Positions 34,287 through 43,302 of a stretch of DNA of 64,000 nucleotides are shown one piece after another. Origin of the DNA: Candidatus Formimonas warabiya (GTDB taxonomy: Bacteria > Bacillota > Dehalobacteriia > Dehalobacteriales > Dehalobacteriaceae); assembly GCF_002777255.1 (NCBI RefSeq), contig NZ_CP017634.1, positions 1,252,903 to 1,316,902 on the forward strand, in the 5' to 3' direction. Positions within the stretch are counted from its first letter, which is position 1, and every line of letters begins with the position of its first letter. Both the position numbers and the translations under genes were made by a program. The notes under the pieces were generated by a model. That model saw only the letters and a list, made by a program, of their open reading frames with translations. It was not told the DNA's origin and did not search any database.

Positions 34287-35515
34287 TAAGCAATGGTATA
34301 CATTTCACGGCAGTGCTGCCCGACCCATTCCGGATCCACTTGTTTCCCCGCCACGCCGCTCTCAATGGCCGCCTGTGCTACCGCAGCGGCTACCGCCGGC
34401 CCTACATCGGGATTGAAGGCCTTGGGAATGACAAATTCGGGGGACAGTTCTTCTGCTTTGACCGCACTAGCGATGGCATAGGCTGCCGCCACTTTCATGG
34501 CTTCGTTGATATCACGGGCCTCTACGTCGAGGGCGCCCCGGAATACGCCGGGAAAGGCGAGCACGTTGTTGACCTGGTTGGGGTAATCGGACCGGCCCGT
34601 GCACACGACTGCCGCCCCGGCTTTTTTGGCTTCATCGGGCATGATTTCGGGGGTGGGGTTGGACATGGCCATGACGATGGCTTTTGCGTTCATGCTCGCT
34701 ATCATTTCCGGGGTGACTAGTCCGGGCCCGGAGACGCCGATGAAGACGTCGGCCCCTTGGAAGGCGTCGCCGATGCCTCCTTTTCGTAATTCCCGGTTGG
34801 TGATTTGGGCGATTTCTTCTTTGACGGGGTTCATTCCTTTTTGACGCCCTTGATGGATGATGCCGGTGCGGTCGCACATGATGACGTCTTTTACCCCCAT
34901 GCTCATGAGGAGCTTGATGACGGCAATGCCGGCCGCCCCTGCCCCGACGGTGACGACTTTGATTTGGTCGATTTTTTTGCCGACGATTTTGAGGGCGTTG
35001 ATTAGTCCGGCCATGCAGACGATGGCGGTGCCGTGCTGGTCGTCATGGAAGATGGCCATGTTGGTTTCTTTTTTGAGCCGTTCTTCGATTTGAAAGCAGC
35101 GGGGCGCGGAGATGTCTTCGAGGTTGATGCCGGCGAAGGTGGGCTCTAGGAGCTTGACGAATTGAACGATTTGATCGGGGTCTTTGGTGCCGACGCAGAG
35201 GGGAAAGGCGTCTACGCCGCCGAAGGCTTTGAAGAGGACGCATTTCCCTTCCATGACGGGCAGGCCGGCCTGGGGGCCGATGTCACCCAGCCCTAGGACG
35301 GCGGTGCCGTCGGAGACGACCGCTACCATGTTCCAGCGCCGGGTGTAGGTGTTGACGGCGCTGATATCGGTGCTGATGACCCGGCAGGGTTCGGCTACGC
35401 CGGGGGTGTAGGCCAGGCTGAGTTCTTTTTGATTGGTGACCGGGGCCAGGGGGGCGATCTCTATTTTCCCTTTTTTTTCTTGATGGAGCTGTAGTGATTC
35501 TTGGTAGATGTCCAT
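34286..35515 (-). CDS. NAD(P)-malic enzyme
   Basis: 409 residues, the short bacterial form. Oxidative decarboxylation of malate to pyruvate, or the reverse. The N-terminal malic domain has SLAYTPGVAEPCR and the catalytic Lys in LPVMEGKCVLFKAFGG; acidic metal ligands lie in FHDDQHGTAI. The NAD-binding domain has VVTVGAGAAGIAVIKLL. It joins pyruvate to the fumarase and fumarate-reductase genes upstream in the operon. Codon use is strongly C-ending from the start to about 34.58 kb and then returns to the local style. Confidence 0.93.
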   Translation of the reverse strand: MDIYQESLQLHQEKKGKIEIAPLAPVTNQKELSLAYTPGVAEPCRVISTDISAVNTYTRRWNMVAVVSDGTAVLGLGDIGPQAGLPVMEGKCVLFKAFGGVDAFPLCVGTKDPDQIVQFVKLLEPTFAGINLEDISAPRCFQIEERLKKETNMAIFHDDQHGTAIVCMAGLINALKIVGKKIDQIKVVTVGAGAAGIAVIKLLMSMGVKDVIMCDRTGIIHQGRQKGMNPVKEEIAQITNRELRKGGIGDAFQGADVFIGVSGPGLVTPEMIASMNAKAIVMAMSNPTPEIMPDEAKKAGAAVVCTGRSDYPNQVNNVLAFPGVFRGALDVEARDINEAMKVAAAYAIASAVKAEELSPEFVIPKAFNPDVGPAVAAAVAQAAIESGVAGKQVDPEWVGQHCREMYTIA

Positions 35516-35553
35516 GGTATGTTCCCTCTCTTTTTCTGGTTTTTTCCGGAGGT

Positions 35554-36111
35554 TTAGTCCAGGCGATATTGTTTGACCCCTTCCTGGTAGAGGTCGCCCC
35601 CGTGGATGTCGTTGATGACGGTGAGGGGCAGGTTTTCTACGGTGAGCTTTCTTACGGCTTCGGGGCCGAGTTCGGCATAGAGGATGATTTCCGCGGCTTT
35701 GATGCTTTGGGCGATGAGGGCGGCGGCTCCTCCGGTGGCTCCGAAGTATACGGCTTTGTGTTTTTGCATGGCTTGTTTGACTTCTGTGTTGCGCATGCCT
35801 TTGCCGATCATGCCTTTGAGTCCTGCTTTTTCCATGAGCAGGGGGGCATAGGCATCCATGCGGTAGCTGGTGGTGGGCCCGGCGGAGCCGATGGGCCGGC
35901 CGGGTTTGGCCGGGGAGGGCCCGACGTAGTAGATGACCTGGCCGTTGAGGTCGAGGGGCAGGTTTTGCCCCTGGCGCATGAGGTCGGCCAGTCTTTTGTG
36001 GGCCGCATCCCGGCCGGTATAGATGATGCCGTTTAGATAGACCTGGTCCCCGATCCTGAGCTGTTGTAGGTCGGCCTCGGTGAGGGGGGTGGTTAAGTGT
36101 ATGACGGCCAT
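35554..36111 (-). CDS. Class I fumarate hydratase, beta subunit
   Basis: 185 residues, the usual size of the separate C-terminal half. Family marks: RIGDQVYLNGIIYTGRDAAHKRL, YYVGPSPAKPGRPIGSAGPTTSYRMD, and KGMRNTEVKQAM. It works with the alpha subunit to interconvert malate and fumarate. AGGAGG precedes the ATG. It is in frame with the alpha gene across two UAG codons (see findings). Confidence 0.93.
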   Translation of the reverse strand: MAVIHLTTPLTEADLQQLRIGDQVYLNGIIYTGRDAAHKRLADLMRQGQNLPLDLNGQVIYYVGPSPAKPGRPIGSAGPTTSYRMDAYAPLLMEKAGLKGMIGKGMRNTEVKQAMQKHKAVYFGATGGAAALIAQSIKAAEIILYAELGPEAVRKLTVENLPLTVINDIHGGDLYQEGVKQYRLD

Positions 36112-36126
36112 TTTTTTCTACACCTC

Positions 36127-36966
36127 CTATAGGATGACTGTTTGGTGCCGGGCGGCATGGCAGTTGATGTTGAGCGCTACGGGGAAGCTGGCGATATGAC
36201 AGGGATGGTATTCGACGGCAACGTTGAGGGCGGTGATCCGCCCCCCCAGCCCGGCCGGTCCGATGCCTAGTTTGTTGATGTCACTGAGCAGGTCTTTTTC
36301 TAGTTCTGCGATCTGGGGTAAGGGGCTGGGCGCGCCGATTTTTCGTAGGAGGGCTTTTTTGGCCAGGAGGGCGCAGTATTCGAAGTTGCCCCCGATCCCT
36401 ACCCCGACCAGGATGGGGGGACAGGGATTGGACCCGGCCTGGTCGATGCGGTCGATGATGAATTTTTTGAGTCCTTCTACTCCGGCGGAGGGGGGGAGCA
36501 TGGCGATGGCGCTCATGTTTTCGCTGCCTCCCCCTTTGGGTGCGACGGTGATTTTTAAGTGATCCCCGGGGACGATTTCGGTGTGGATGATGGCCGGCGC
36601 ATTGGTTCCGGTGTTTTGCCGGGTGAAGGGATCACACATGGATTTTCTGAGGTAGCCGTCGGCATAGCCTTGGATGACCCCTTGGGTGACGGCGTCGGTG
36701 AGGCCGCCTCCGGTGACGCTGAGGTCCTGGCCGATTTCTAGGAAGACGACGGCGACCCCGCAGTCCTGGCACATGGGCATTTGTTCGTCCGCGGCGATGC
36801 GGGCGTTTTCGATGAGCTGTTGGAAGATGTCTTTGCCTGTGGGGGAGTTTTCGTTTTCCCATCCTTTTTGGAAGGCGTCTTGGACGTCTTTTCCTAAGTA
36901 GTAGTTGGCTTCGATGCACAGGCGGGCGACCTGGTCGACGATGGTTTGATAGGCGATGGTTTTCAA
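36127..36966 (-). CDS. Class I fumarate hydratase, alpha subunit
   Basis: 279 residues from a TTG start after AGGAGG. It carries the [4Fe-4S] cluster ligands: PMCQDCGVAVVFLEIG near 60 and Cys in SNPCPPILVGVGIGG near 185. Catalytic and substrate regions follow (KGGGSENMSAIAM). Oxygen-sensitive hydratase interconverting malate and fumarate. The gene ends TAG GAG GTG TAG before the beta subunit ATG. Confidence 0.93.
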   Translation of the reverse strand: MKTIAYQTIVDQVARLCIEANYYLGKDVQDAFQKGWENENSPTGKDIFQQLIENARIAADEQMPMCQDCGVAVVFLEIGQDLSVTGGGLTDAVTQGVIQGYADGYLRKSMCDPFTRQNTGTNAPAIIHTEIVPGDHLKITVAPKGGGSENMSAIAMLPPSAGVEGLKKFIIDRIDQAGSNPCPPILVGVGIGGNFEYCALLAKKALLRKIGAPSPLPQIAELEKDLLSDINKLGIGPAGLGGRITALNVAVEYHPCHIASFPVALNINCHAARHQTVIL

Positions 36967-37009
36967 GAGGATGACCTCCTTTCGGCAAACGGTTTGTTTT
37001 TTCCTACCC

Positions 37010-37774
37010 TTAGGTGGTGAACCAGCGTTTGAGGGTGTATTTGAGGCTTTGCCGGTTCATGGCCGCGATATGGGTGGTGAGGGGGATTTCTTTGGGACAG
37101 ACTTGGCGGCAGTTCTGGGCATTGCCGCATTCTTGGATCCCTCCCGCCCCCACCAGGGCCTCGAGCCGTTCTTCTTGGTGCATGGCGCCGATGGGATGGA
37201 CGTTGAAGAGCCGTACCTGGGCGATGGCCGCGGGGCCGATGAATTGGGATTTGGCGCTGACGTTGGGACAGGCTTCCATGCAGCACCCGCAGGTCATGCA
37301 CCGGGAGATGATGTAGGCCCAGCGGTGTGCCCGGTCGGTAAATCTGGGCCCCCGGCCGATGGCGAAGCTGCCGTCTACGGGCACCCAGGCTTTGACTTTT
37401 TTGAGGTTGTCAAACATGATTTTTCGGTCGACCATGAGGTCCCGGATCACGGGGAATTTGCTTAAGGGCGCTAAGGTGATGGGCGTCCCGAAGCCGGTTT
37501 TCTCATAGATTTTGTCGATGAGGGCGGAGCAGGATTGCCTGGGCACGCCGTTGATGAGCATGGTGCACGCGCCGCATACTTCTTCTAGGCAGTTGCATTC
37601 CCACACGACGGGGTTGGTGCTTTCTCCCCGGGCATTGACGGGGTTTTTCCGGATTTCCATGAGCACGGAGACGATGTTCATGTTGGGTTTGTAGGGTACC
37701 CGGAATTCTTCCCAGTAGGGGCCGGCGCCGGGCTGGTCCTGCCGTTTGATTTTGAGCTGGATCTGTTTATCCAT
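37010..37774 (-). CDS. sdhB: Succinate dehydrogenase/fumarate reductase iron-sulfur subunit
   Basis: 254 residues. [2Fe-2S] ligands in the N-terminal ferredoxin domain: WECNCLEEVCGACTMLING. The C-terminal domain has the two further clusters: CMTCGCCMEACPN and CGNAQNCRQVCPKEIP. Electrons flow between quinone at the membrane subunit and the flavoprotein. It overlaps the flavoprotein gene by eight bases. Confidence 0.95.
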   Translation of the reverse strand: MDKQIQLKIKRQDQPGAGPYWEEFRVPYKPNMNIVSVLMEIRKNPVNARGESTNPVVWECNCLEEVCGACTMLINGVPRQSCSALIDKIYEKTGFGTPITLAPLSKFPVIRDLMVDRKIMFDNLKKVKAWVPVDGSFAIGRGPRFTDRAHRWAYIISRCMTCGCCMEACPNVSAKSQFIGPAAIAQVRLFNVHPIGAMHQEERLEALVGAGGIQECGNAQNCRQVCPKEIPLTTHIAAMNRQSLKYTLKRWFTT

Positions 37775-39527
37775 TTTTGGCCGCCTCCTTGTCGACGTTG
37801 TAGACCCGTTTCCGGGGCGGTATGTGGGAGGTGTCTACTTCTTCCCATTCGATGACGGGCCCTTTTTCAGTCCACCGGGATTTGGACGTTTTGAGGAATT
37901 CTTCGTCGTTTCTTTGGGGATAGGCGGGTTTGTAATGGGAGCCCCGGCTTTCGTTCCGGATTAGGGCGCCCAGGGTGATGGCCCGGGCCATGGCCATCAT
38001 GTTTTTCAGCTGTTTGGTGAACAGGATGGTCTGGTTGTTGTATTCGTTGTGGTCGACGATGTTGATGTTTTGCCACCGTTGGTTTAGTTCCTGGAGCACC
38101 TGGTCGGTTTTTTCGAGAGCCGGGTTGTGCCGGACGATGGCTACGTTCTGGGACATGATTTCCCCCATTTCCTGGTGCAGTTGATAGGGGTTTTCTGGGC
38201 CGTGCATTTTTTTGACGCTGTCGTCTATTTCTACCTGGCGCCGGTGTTCTTGGTCCAGGGCTTTTTGATCTTCTGCCCCCAGTTTGTTTAAGCCGGTGAC
38301 GTATTTGACCGCGGCGGGGCCGGAGACGGTGCCGCTGTAGAGGGCGGATAAGAGGGAGTTGGCTCCTAAACGGTTGGCGCCGTGATACATGTAGTCGCAT
38401 TCTCCGGAGGCGAAGAGGCCGGGGATGCAGGTCATGTGGTTCCAGGCGACATGGAGGCCGCCCATGAAGTAGTGCACCCCGGGGAAGATTTTCATGGGTA
38501 CTTTTTTGGGGTCGTCCCCATGGAATTTTTCGTAGATTTCTAGGATGCCTCCTAAGCGCCGGGTGAGGAAGTCGGCGGGCAGGTGGGTGAGGTCGAGATA
38601 GACCTGGTTTTGCCCTTCGATGCCTAAGCCCATTTCGACGCAGACCTGGTAGATGGCCCGGGCGGCAATGTCTCTTGGTACCAGGTTGCCGTAAGCGGGA
38701 TACATTTCTTCCAGGAAGTACCAGGGTTGGCCGTCTTTGTAGGTCCAGATCCTGCCCCCGTCGCCCCGGGCGGATTCGGACATGAGCCGGGTTTTGTCGT
38801 CCCCCAGCATGGCGGTGGGATGGATTTGGATGAATTCCATGTTGGCCAGGCAGACCCCTTGCCGGTAGACGGCTCCCGCGGCGCTGCCGGTGCAGATGAC
38901 GGAGTTGGTGCTTTTGCCGAAGATCAGGCCGCCCCCTCCCGTGGCCAGGATGACGGCGTCGCCGCTAAAGGAGCGGATGTCCAGGGTGGCCAGGTTCTGG
39001 GCGATGCACCCCCGGCAGATGCCCTGGTCGTCGATGACGGCGGAGAGGAATTCCCATCCTTCGTATTTGGTGACCAGGCCGGCGGCTTCGTGTTTGCGTA
39101 CTTGTTCGTCACAGCAGTAGAGCAGCTGCTGTCCGGTGGTGGCCCCGGCAAAGGCGGTGCGTCTTTTTTTGACCCCGCCGAAGAGGCGCAGGTCGAGGAG
39201 TCCTTCCGGCGTCCGGCTGAACATGACGCCCATGCGGTCCATGGTGTAGATGAGGCCGGGGGCGGCTTCTACCATGTTTTTGACCGGGGTTTGGTTGGCC
39301 AGGAAGTCTCCTCCGTAGATGGTGTCGTCAAAGTGTTCCCAGACGGAATCTCCTTCTCCTTTGGTATCGAGGGCAGCGTTGATGCCGCCCTGGGCACAGA
39401 CGGAGTGGGACCGTTTGACGGGCACCAGGGAGATGAGATCGACGGGTATCCCTTTTTCGGCGATTTTCATGGTGGCCATGAGGCCGGCCAGGCCGCCCCC
39501 CACGACGATGATTTTTGGTTTCTTCAA
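37767..39527 (-). CDS. sdhA: Succinate dehydrogenase/fumarate reductase flavoprotein subunit
   Basis: 586 residues from a TTG start with GGGAGGG upstream. FAD-binding fold IIVVGGGLAGLMATMKIA at the start; the covalent-FAD His region SHSVCAQGGINAA; active-site segment HPTAMLGDDKTRLMSESARGDGG; MGGLHVAWN and GECDYMYHGANRLGANSLLSA near the end. It catalyses succinate/fumarate interconversion in the complex with the next gene and the cytochrome b upstream. Codon use is strikingly C-ending compared with the kor genes of the same operon. Confidence 0.95.
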   Translation of the reverse strand: MKKPKIIVVGGGLAGLMATMKIAEKGIPVDLISLVPVKRSHSVCAQGGINAALDTKGEGDSVWEHFDDTIYGGDFLANQTPVKNMVEAAPGLIYTMDRMGVMFSRTPEGLLDLRLFGGVKKRRTAFAGATTGQQLLYCCDEQVRKHEAAGLVTKYEGWEFLSAVIDDQGICRGCIAQNLATLDIRSFSGDAVILATGGGGLIFGKSTNSVICTGSAAGAVYRQGVCLANMEFIQIHPTAMLGDDKTRLMSESARGDGGRIWTYKDGQPWYFLEEMYPAYGNLVPRDIAARAIYQVCVEMGLGIEGQNQVYLDLTHLPADFLTRRLGGILEIYEKFHGDDPKKVPMKIFPGVHYFMGGLHVAWNHMTCIPGLFASGECDYMYHGANRLGANSLLSALYSGTVSGPAAVKYVTGLNKLGAEDQKALDQEHRRQVEIDDSVKKMHGPENPYQLHQEMGEIMSQNVAIVRHNPALEKTDQVLQELNQRWQNINIVDHNEYNNQTILFTKQLKNMMAMARAITLGALIRNESRGSHYKPAYPQRNDEEFLKTSKSRWTEKGPVIEWEEVDTSHIPPRKRVYNVDKEAAKNG

Positions 39528-39636
39528 GGGTTTTCCCTCCCTTACTGGTTTTTCTCTGCATGTCGCTTGGTTCTTTTCTGGCGCAAGGGTTTTTACGCCA
39601 GTTTGAGCACTGCCGATGCAGGATTTCTCTAAGACC

Positions 39637-40251
39637 TTAGAAACGGGCGATCACGCTGAGGATGCTGATGCCGAGGATGCCCAGGGCGGCAAAGACCGCC
39701 CCGGAGCACCAGGTGAAGATTCTCTGGGCTTTGTCTCCTTCCGCTATCCCCCAGGAGATGAGAAAGGTGAACAGCCCGTTGGCAAAATGAAAGAGGGCGG
39801 ATAAGACCCCTACCGCATACAGGATGAAGAAGAGGGGATGATGCAGGCTCCCCGCCAGGCTCTGGATTACGGCGGCCGGCTCATGCTCCAGGAATCTTAA
39901 GCTCACTACGTGGGCCAGGAGAAAGACCAGGGTGATCACGGCCGTGATCCTTTGCAGGTAGAAGGCCCAATTCCTCAGGTAAGGGAATTTCAGCACATTG
40001 TTTTTCGCTACGTAGACGATCCACAGCCCATATAGGGCATGAAACAAGATGGGGATGCCGATGATCACTACCTCCGCTACCATGATCAGGGGAAGCCCTT
40101 TCATCCATTCTACCGTCACCAGGTAGTTGGCGTATCCCCCAAAGAATACCGTGCTGTTTAAACTTAAGTGCACCATGAGAAAGATCCCTACCGGGATGAT
40201 TCCCAGTAAGGAGTGTACTTTCCGGATCAGATAATTGCTCTTCTCTCCCAA
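39637..40251 (-). CDS. sdhC: Succinate dehydrogenase cytochrome b558-type membrane subunit
   Basis: 204 residues, five membrane segments, TTG start with AAAGGGG upstream. Heme-ligand His in VHSLLGIIPVGIFLMVHLSLN, FHALYGLWIVYV, LLAHVVSLR and FHFANGLF, as in the Bacillus/Wolinella cytochrome b of this complex. It anchors the enzyme and exchanges electrons with menaquinone. Confidence 0.9.
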   Translation of the reverse strand: MGEKSNYLIRKVHSLLGIIPVGIFLMVHLSLNSTVFFGGYANYLVTVEWMKGLPLIMVAEVVIIGIPILFHALYGLWIVYVAKNNVLKFPYLRNWAFYLQRITAVITLVFLLAHVVSLRFLEHEPAAVIQSLAGSLHHPLFFILYAVGVLSALFHFANGLFTFLISWGIAEGDKAQRIFTWCSGAVFAALGILGISILSVIARF

Positions 40252-40314
40252 TCTTTTTTCCCCTTTCTCTCTGATTTTACCTTCTTTACCACTTCTTTAC
40301 CTATTTTACCTCTT

Positions 40315-40860
40315 CTAATGTAATGCCGTTCCCGCACTTAACCCGGCCTGCAAAGCTTTGAGATTGATCTCTTCCGTTCCGGCGGGAATACGATCCAGGA
40401 CAGCTTCTTTCAGGGCCTCTTCCGAAACCACCTGGGTTACGCCCACAATAGCGCCCAGGGCTACAATATTCGCCGTCATCTCCCGTCCGGTCTCTTTTTT
40501 GGCAAGTTCCGTGATAGGAATCCGGTAGATGTTCTGCCCGTTACTTTCCCCCGTATTGCTGACCAGGGTGCTGTCCACAATCAGGATGGCCCCCTCTTTC
40601 ACAGAAGGAGAATACTTGTCGTAAGCCTGCTGGGACATGGCCAGCAGGATGTCCGCCTCCCCGATTTTGGGGTAATTAATTTCCTGTCGGCTGATAATCA
40701 CTTCCGCTTTGCTCGCCCCGCCCCGGGCCTCCGGCCCGTAGCTTTGGGACTGTACCGCATTATATCCGTCGATGATGCCGGCCTCGGCCAGGATGATGCC
40801 GCCCAGGATCAATCCCTGTCCCCCGGTACCGCTTAACCTGATTTCCCATTTTTCCGTCAT
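40315..40860 (-). CDS. korC: 2-oxoacid:ferredoxin oxidoreductase gamma subunit
   Basis: 181 residues. EIRLSGTGGQGLILGGIILAEAG and SQSYGPEARGGASKAEVIIS are the family marks. It is part of the four-subunit KorDABC enzyme. Ribosome site AAGGAGGAGG. Ends TAG with an in-frame TAA two codons later. Confidence 0.92.
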   Translation of the reverse strand: MTEKWEIRLSGTGGQGLILGGIILAEAGIIDGYNAVQSQSYGPEARGGASKAEVIISRQEINYPKIGEADILLAMSQQAYDKYSPSVKEGAILIVDSTLVSNTGESNGQNIYRIPITELAKKETGREMTANIVALGAIVGVTQVVSEEALKEAVLDRIPAGTEEINLKALQAGLSAGTALH

Positions 40861-40861
40861 G

Positions 40862-41683
40862 TTATCTCCCTCCTCCTTGCACTCTGGCGATTAGTTTGTC
40901 ATACTCTTCCGTATACTCGGGAGCTTCCGAATGATGGAGTTCTCCAATCAAGAATTTTCCGTCCAGATCTTCTGCTTTCATTTTTTCCGCTGCCTTCACA
41001 TTGACGGCATGCTCCTTGAACCAGTTCACCATTTCTAAAGCATTTTTCATTTTGTTTCTTCTCCCGTAGCTTACCGGGCACTGGGATACCGCTTCAATCA
41101 CGGAGAATCCTTTGTTCTTCGCTCCGGTTACAATCAGGTCGGCCAGCTGTTTGGCATGGTAGGTGGTGCTTCTGGCCACAAAGGTGGCCCCTGCTCCTTT
41201 GACCAGGGCACAGAGGTCGAAATTCCTTTCAATCATGCCGTAAGGAGCCGTGGTGGCTTTCTTCCCTGTAGGAGTGAGGGGGGAATATTGGCCTCCCGTC
41301 ATCCCGTAGATGTTGTTGTTGATAATGATCGCAGTGATGTCAATATTTCGCCGGCAGGCATGAATCAGATGGTTTCCCCCGATCGCCGAAGCGTCTCCGT
41401 CTCCCATAAAAACAAACACTTTTAATCTTGGTTCGGCTAATTTAACGCCCGTAGCAAAGGCCAAGGCTCTGCCATGGGTGGTGTGCAGGGTGTTAAAGTC
41501 CACATAGGTAGTGGCCCGGGAGGAGCAGCCGATCCCTGATACCACCACCGTTTCATTTTTGTCGATATTCAGTTCTTCCATGGCCCGGGCAAAGGCACCG
41601 AGCACGATGCCGTTTCCGCATCCCGGACACCAGATGTGGGGCAGCCGATCACTTCTGAAGTATTTTTCATATGTTGGGTTCAT
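40862..41683 (-). CDS. korB: 2-oxoacid:ferredoxin oxidoreductase beta subunit (TPP-binding)
   Basis: 273 residues; the ATG at 41683 follows GGAGGTCAAATAGC. The frame extends to 41743, overlapping korA, but without a site. It binds thiamine diphosphate: HIWCPGCGNGIVLGAF, VSGIGCSSR, VFMGDGDASAIGGNHLIHA (TPP motif GDGD) and NNNIYGMTGGQYSPLTPTG. With korA it reversibly carboxylates or decarboxylates a 2-oxoacid, most likely 2-oxoglutarate given the neighbouring succinate genes. Confidence 0.93.
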   Translation of the reverse strand: MNPTYEKYFRSDRLPHIWCPGCGNGIVLGAFARAMEELNIDKNETVVVSGIGCSSRATTYVDFNTLHTTHGRALAFATGVKLAEPRLKVFVFMGDGDASAIGGNHLIHACRRNIDITAIIINNNIYGMTGGQYSPLTPTGKKATTAPYGMIERNFDLCALVKGAGATFVARSTTYHAKQLADLIVTGAKNKGFSVIEAVSQCPVSYGRRNKMKNALEMVNWFKEHAVNVKAAEKMKAEDLDGKFLIGELHHSEAPEYTEEYDKLIARVQGGGR

Positions 41684-41684
41684 G

Positions 41685-42824
41685 CTATTTGACCTCCTTG
41701 ACCGCTTTGACGATTTCTTCGGGAGTGACCAGTTCACCGTCAACTTTGTTTACGCCTATCACTTTGGTTTGTCCTCCCGCCGCCCGTTCCACTTCCAGTT
41801 TCAGCTGTCCCAGATTCATTTCCGGTACGACGATCGCTTCCACTTTGGGGGCAATTTTTTTGATTTCTTTTTCCGGAAAAGGCCAGATGCTAATAGGCCG
41901 GAAGAGGCCCACTTTGTACCCCAGGGCATTCAGACGGTTCATGGCTTCTTTGGCGGACCTGGCGCTGCCTCCGTAGGCCAGCAGCACAATTTCCGCCTCT
42001 TCCATATTTTCCTCTTCCCAGTCCAATATCTCATCCAGGTGGTTCGTTACCTTATTTACGAGCCGGAGATTCATGCGTTCCACGGCTTTCGGCGCCATGG
42101 TGGAAAATCCGCTTTCGTCATGGGTCAGTCCCGTGACATGATAGCGATAGCCGGTGCCAAAGGGAGCCAAAGCAGGCACGCCGTCTTCTCCGGCGCCAAA
42201 GGGAATATATTCCTCCGGGGCTACCTGCGGTTTTTTCCGGTCCATCACGTCCAGGTCTGCTACTTCGGAAAAATTGAGGGGTTCTCTGAGATGTCCCACT
42301 ACTTCGTCCATGAGCAGGATCACCGGCATCATATATTTTTCCGCCAGATTGACGGCACGAACCGCTAAGGTATAGCTTTCCTTGATGGATGCGGGGCACA
42401 GGGCAATCACGGGATGATCTCCATGGGTCCCCCATTTGGCCTGCATCACATCACCCTGGGCCGGGCTGGTGGGAAGTCCTGTGGAGGGGCCTCCCCTTTG
42501 CACATTGACGATGACGCAGGGGATTTCCGTGATACAGGCATAGCCCAGGTTTTCCTGCTTCAGGGAAAAGCCCGGTCCGCTGGTAGCGGTCAACACCTTT
42601 TTCCCGGTAAGACTGGCGCCGATGATCGCGGCCATACTGGCAATTTCATCTTCCATTTGGATAAACTTGCCCCCTAATTTGGGCAGTTCTTTCGCCATCA
42701 CTTCGGCGATTTCCGTGGAGGGAGTAATGGGATATCCGGCAAAAAATCTTACGCCGGCTTTTAATGCCCCTAAGGCACAGGCCTCATTCCCTTGCATCAG
42801 CTGAATACTTCTTTTTTTGGCCAT
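41685..42824 (-). CDS. korA: 2-oxoacid:ferredoxin oxidoreductase alpha subunit
   Basis: 379 residues, the form without a fused gamma domain. MQGNEACALGALKAGVRFFAGYPITPSTEIAE is the conserved start; GPGFSLKQENLGYA and QRGGPSTGLPTSPAQGDV follow. KorA type rather than pyruvate type, judged from the separate small ferredoxin gene (korD) and the TCA context. Ends TAG with an in-frame TGA five codons on. Confidence 0.93.
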   Translation of the reverse strand: MAKKRSIQLMQGNEACALGALKAGVRFFAGYPITPSTEIAEVMAKELPKLGGKFIQMEDEIASMAAIIGASLTGKKVLTATSGPGFSLKQENLGYACITEIPCVIVNVQRGGPSTGLPTSPAQGDVMQAKWGTHGDHPVIALCPASIKESYTLAVRAVNLAEKYMMPVILLMDEVVGHLREPLNFSEVADLDVMDRKKPQVAPEEYIPFGAGEDGVPALAPFGTGYRYHVTGLTHDESGFSTMAPKAVERMNLRLVNKVTNHLDEILDWEEENMEEAEIVLLAYGGSARSAKEAMNRLNALGYKVGLFRPISIWPFPEKEIKKIAPKVEAIVVPEMNLGQLKLEVERAAGGQTKVIGVNKVDGELVTPEEIVKAVKEVK

Positions 42825-43018
42825 TATTTTTCACCTACCTGGAGACAAAAATCGGGACAGTGAAGTTCGCAAATTCTACATCCGGTACATTTGTCTGCAT
42901 CTTCGACCAGGGCTTTCCCCAAATAATTTTCCTGATACACGCCTTTGGGGCATAATCCGATGCAGATGCCGCAAGCTTTACAATACTTTTCATTGACACT
43001 GACGCTGTATTTTTTCAT
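42824..43018 (-). CDS. korD: 2-oxoacid:ferredoxin oxidoreductase delta subunit (ferredoxin)
   Basis: 64 residues with two 4Fe-4S motifs: CKACGICIGLCPKGVY and CTGCRICELHCPDFCL. Its last base overlaps korA. It is the first gene of the operon and passes electrons from the TPP subunits to ferredoxin. The sigma-54-type promoter at 43133-43150 lies about 115 bases upstream. Confidence 0.93.
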   Translation of the reverse strand: MKKYSVSVNEKYCKACGICIGLCPKGVYQENYLGKALVEDADKCTGCRICELHCPDFCLQVGEK

Positions 43019-43132
43019 GTCTTGCCTCCTGAATGTTTTGTATGGAAAATAAAATCGTCCTATCGCAGGATTTGATAATTTAAAAAGGTGATGCGATAAA
43101 TGACTAAATTATTTCCATTCGCTGAAATACCA

Positions 43133-43150
43133 TTAGCAAGAGTCATGCCA
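43133..43150 (-). promoter_or_regulatory. Sigma-54 promoter of the kor-sdh-fum-malic operon
   Basis: Minus-strand TGGCATG-ACTC-TTGCTAA matches the sigma-54 consensus TGGCACG-N4-TTGCW at the -24 GG and -12 GC with correct spacing. It lies between korD and the gene of a sigma-54 activator. AATGGGTT/AACCCATT repeats at 43254-43314 are candidate activator sites about 100-170 bases upstream. Confidence 0.8.
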
Positions 43151-43160
43151 GTATTAAGGG

Positions 43161-43207
43161 AAAAAAATAAAAGCACTGTTGAGGTAAATTAATTACTCAA
43201 CCAGTGC
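43161..43207 (-). terminator. Terminator of sigma-54 activator gene
   Basis: Minus strand: GCACTGGTTGAG pairs with CTCAACAGTGC around a 12-base loop and is followed by TTTTATTTTTTT. It separates the activator transcript from the kor operon. Confidence 0.8.
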
Positions 43208-43302
43208 ATATGTAGAGTCAAGTTTTTACCGGTGATCCGAAAAGGGTCAATTAAATGGGTTAATATGGCTGTTATGCCACCCATTACAACCCATTCAACC
43301 AA

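Noticed and set aside
38727..39632. A 301-codon open frame on the plus strand opposite the flavoprotein gene
   Set aside because: It is the complement of sdhA, rich in Gly/Ala/Asp from the C-ending codon use, with no ribosome site and no family features.
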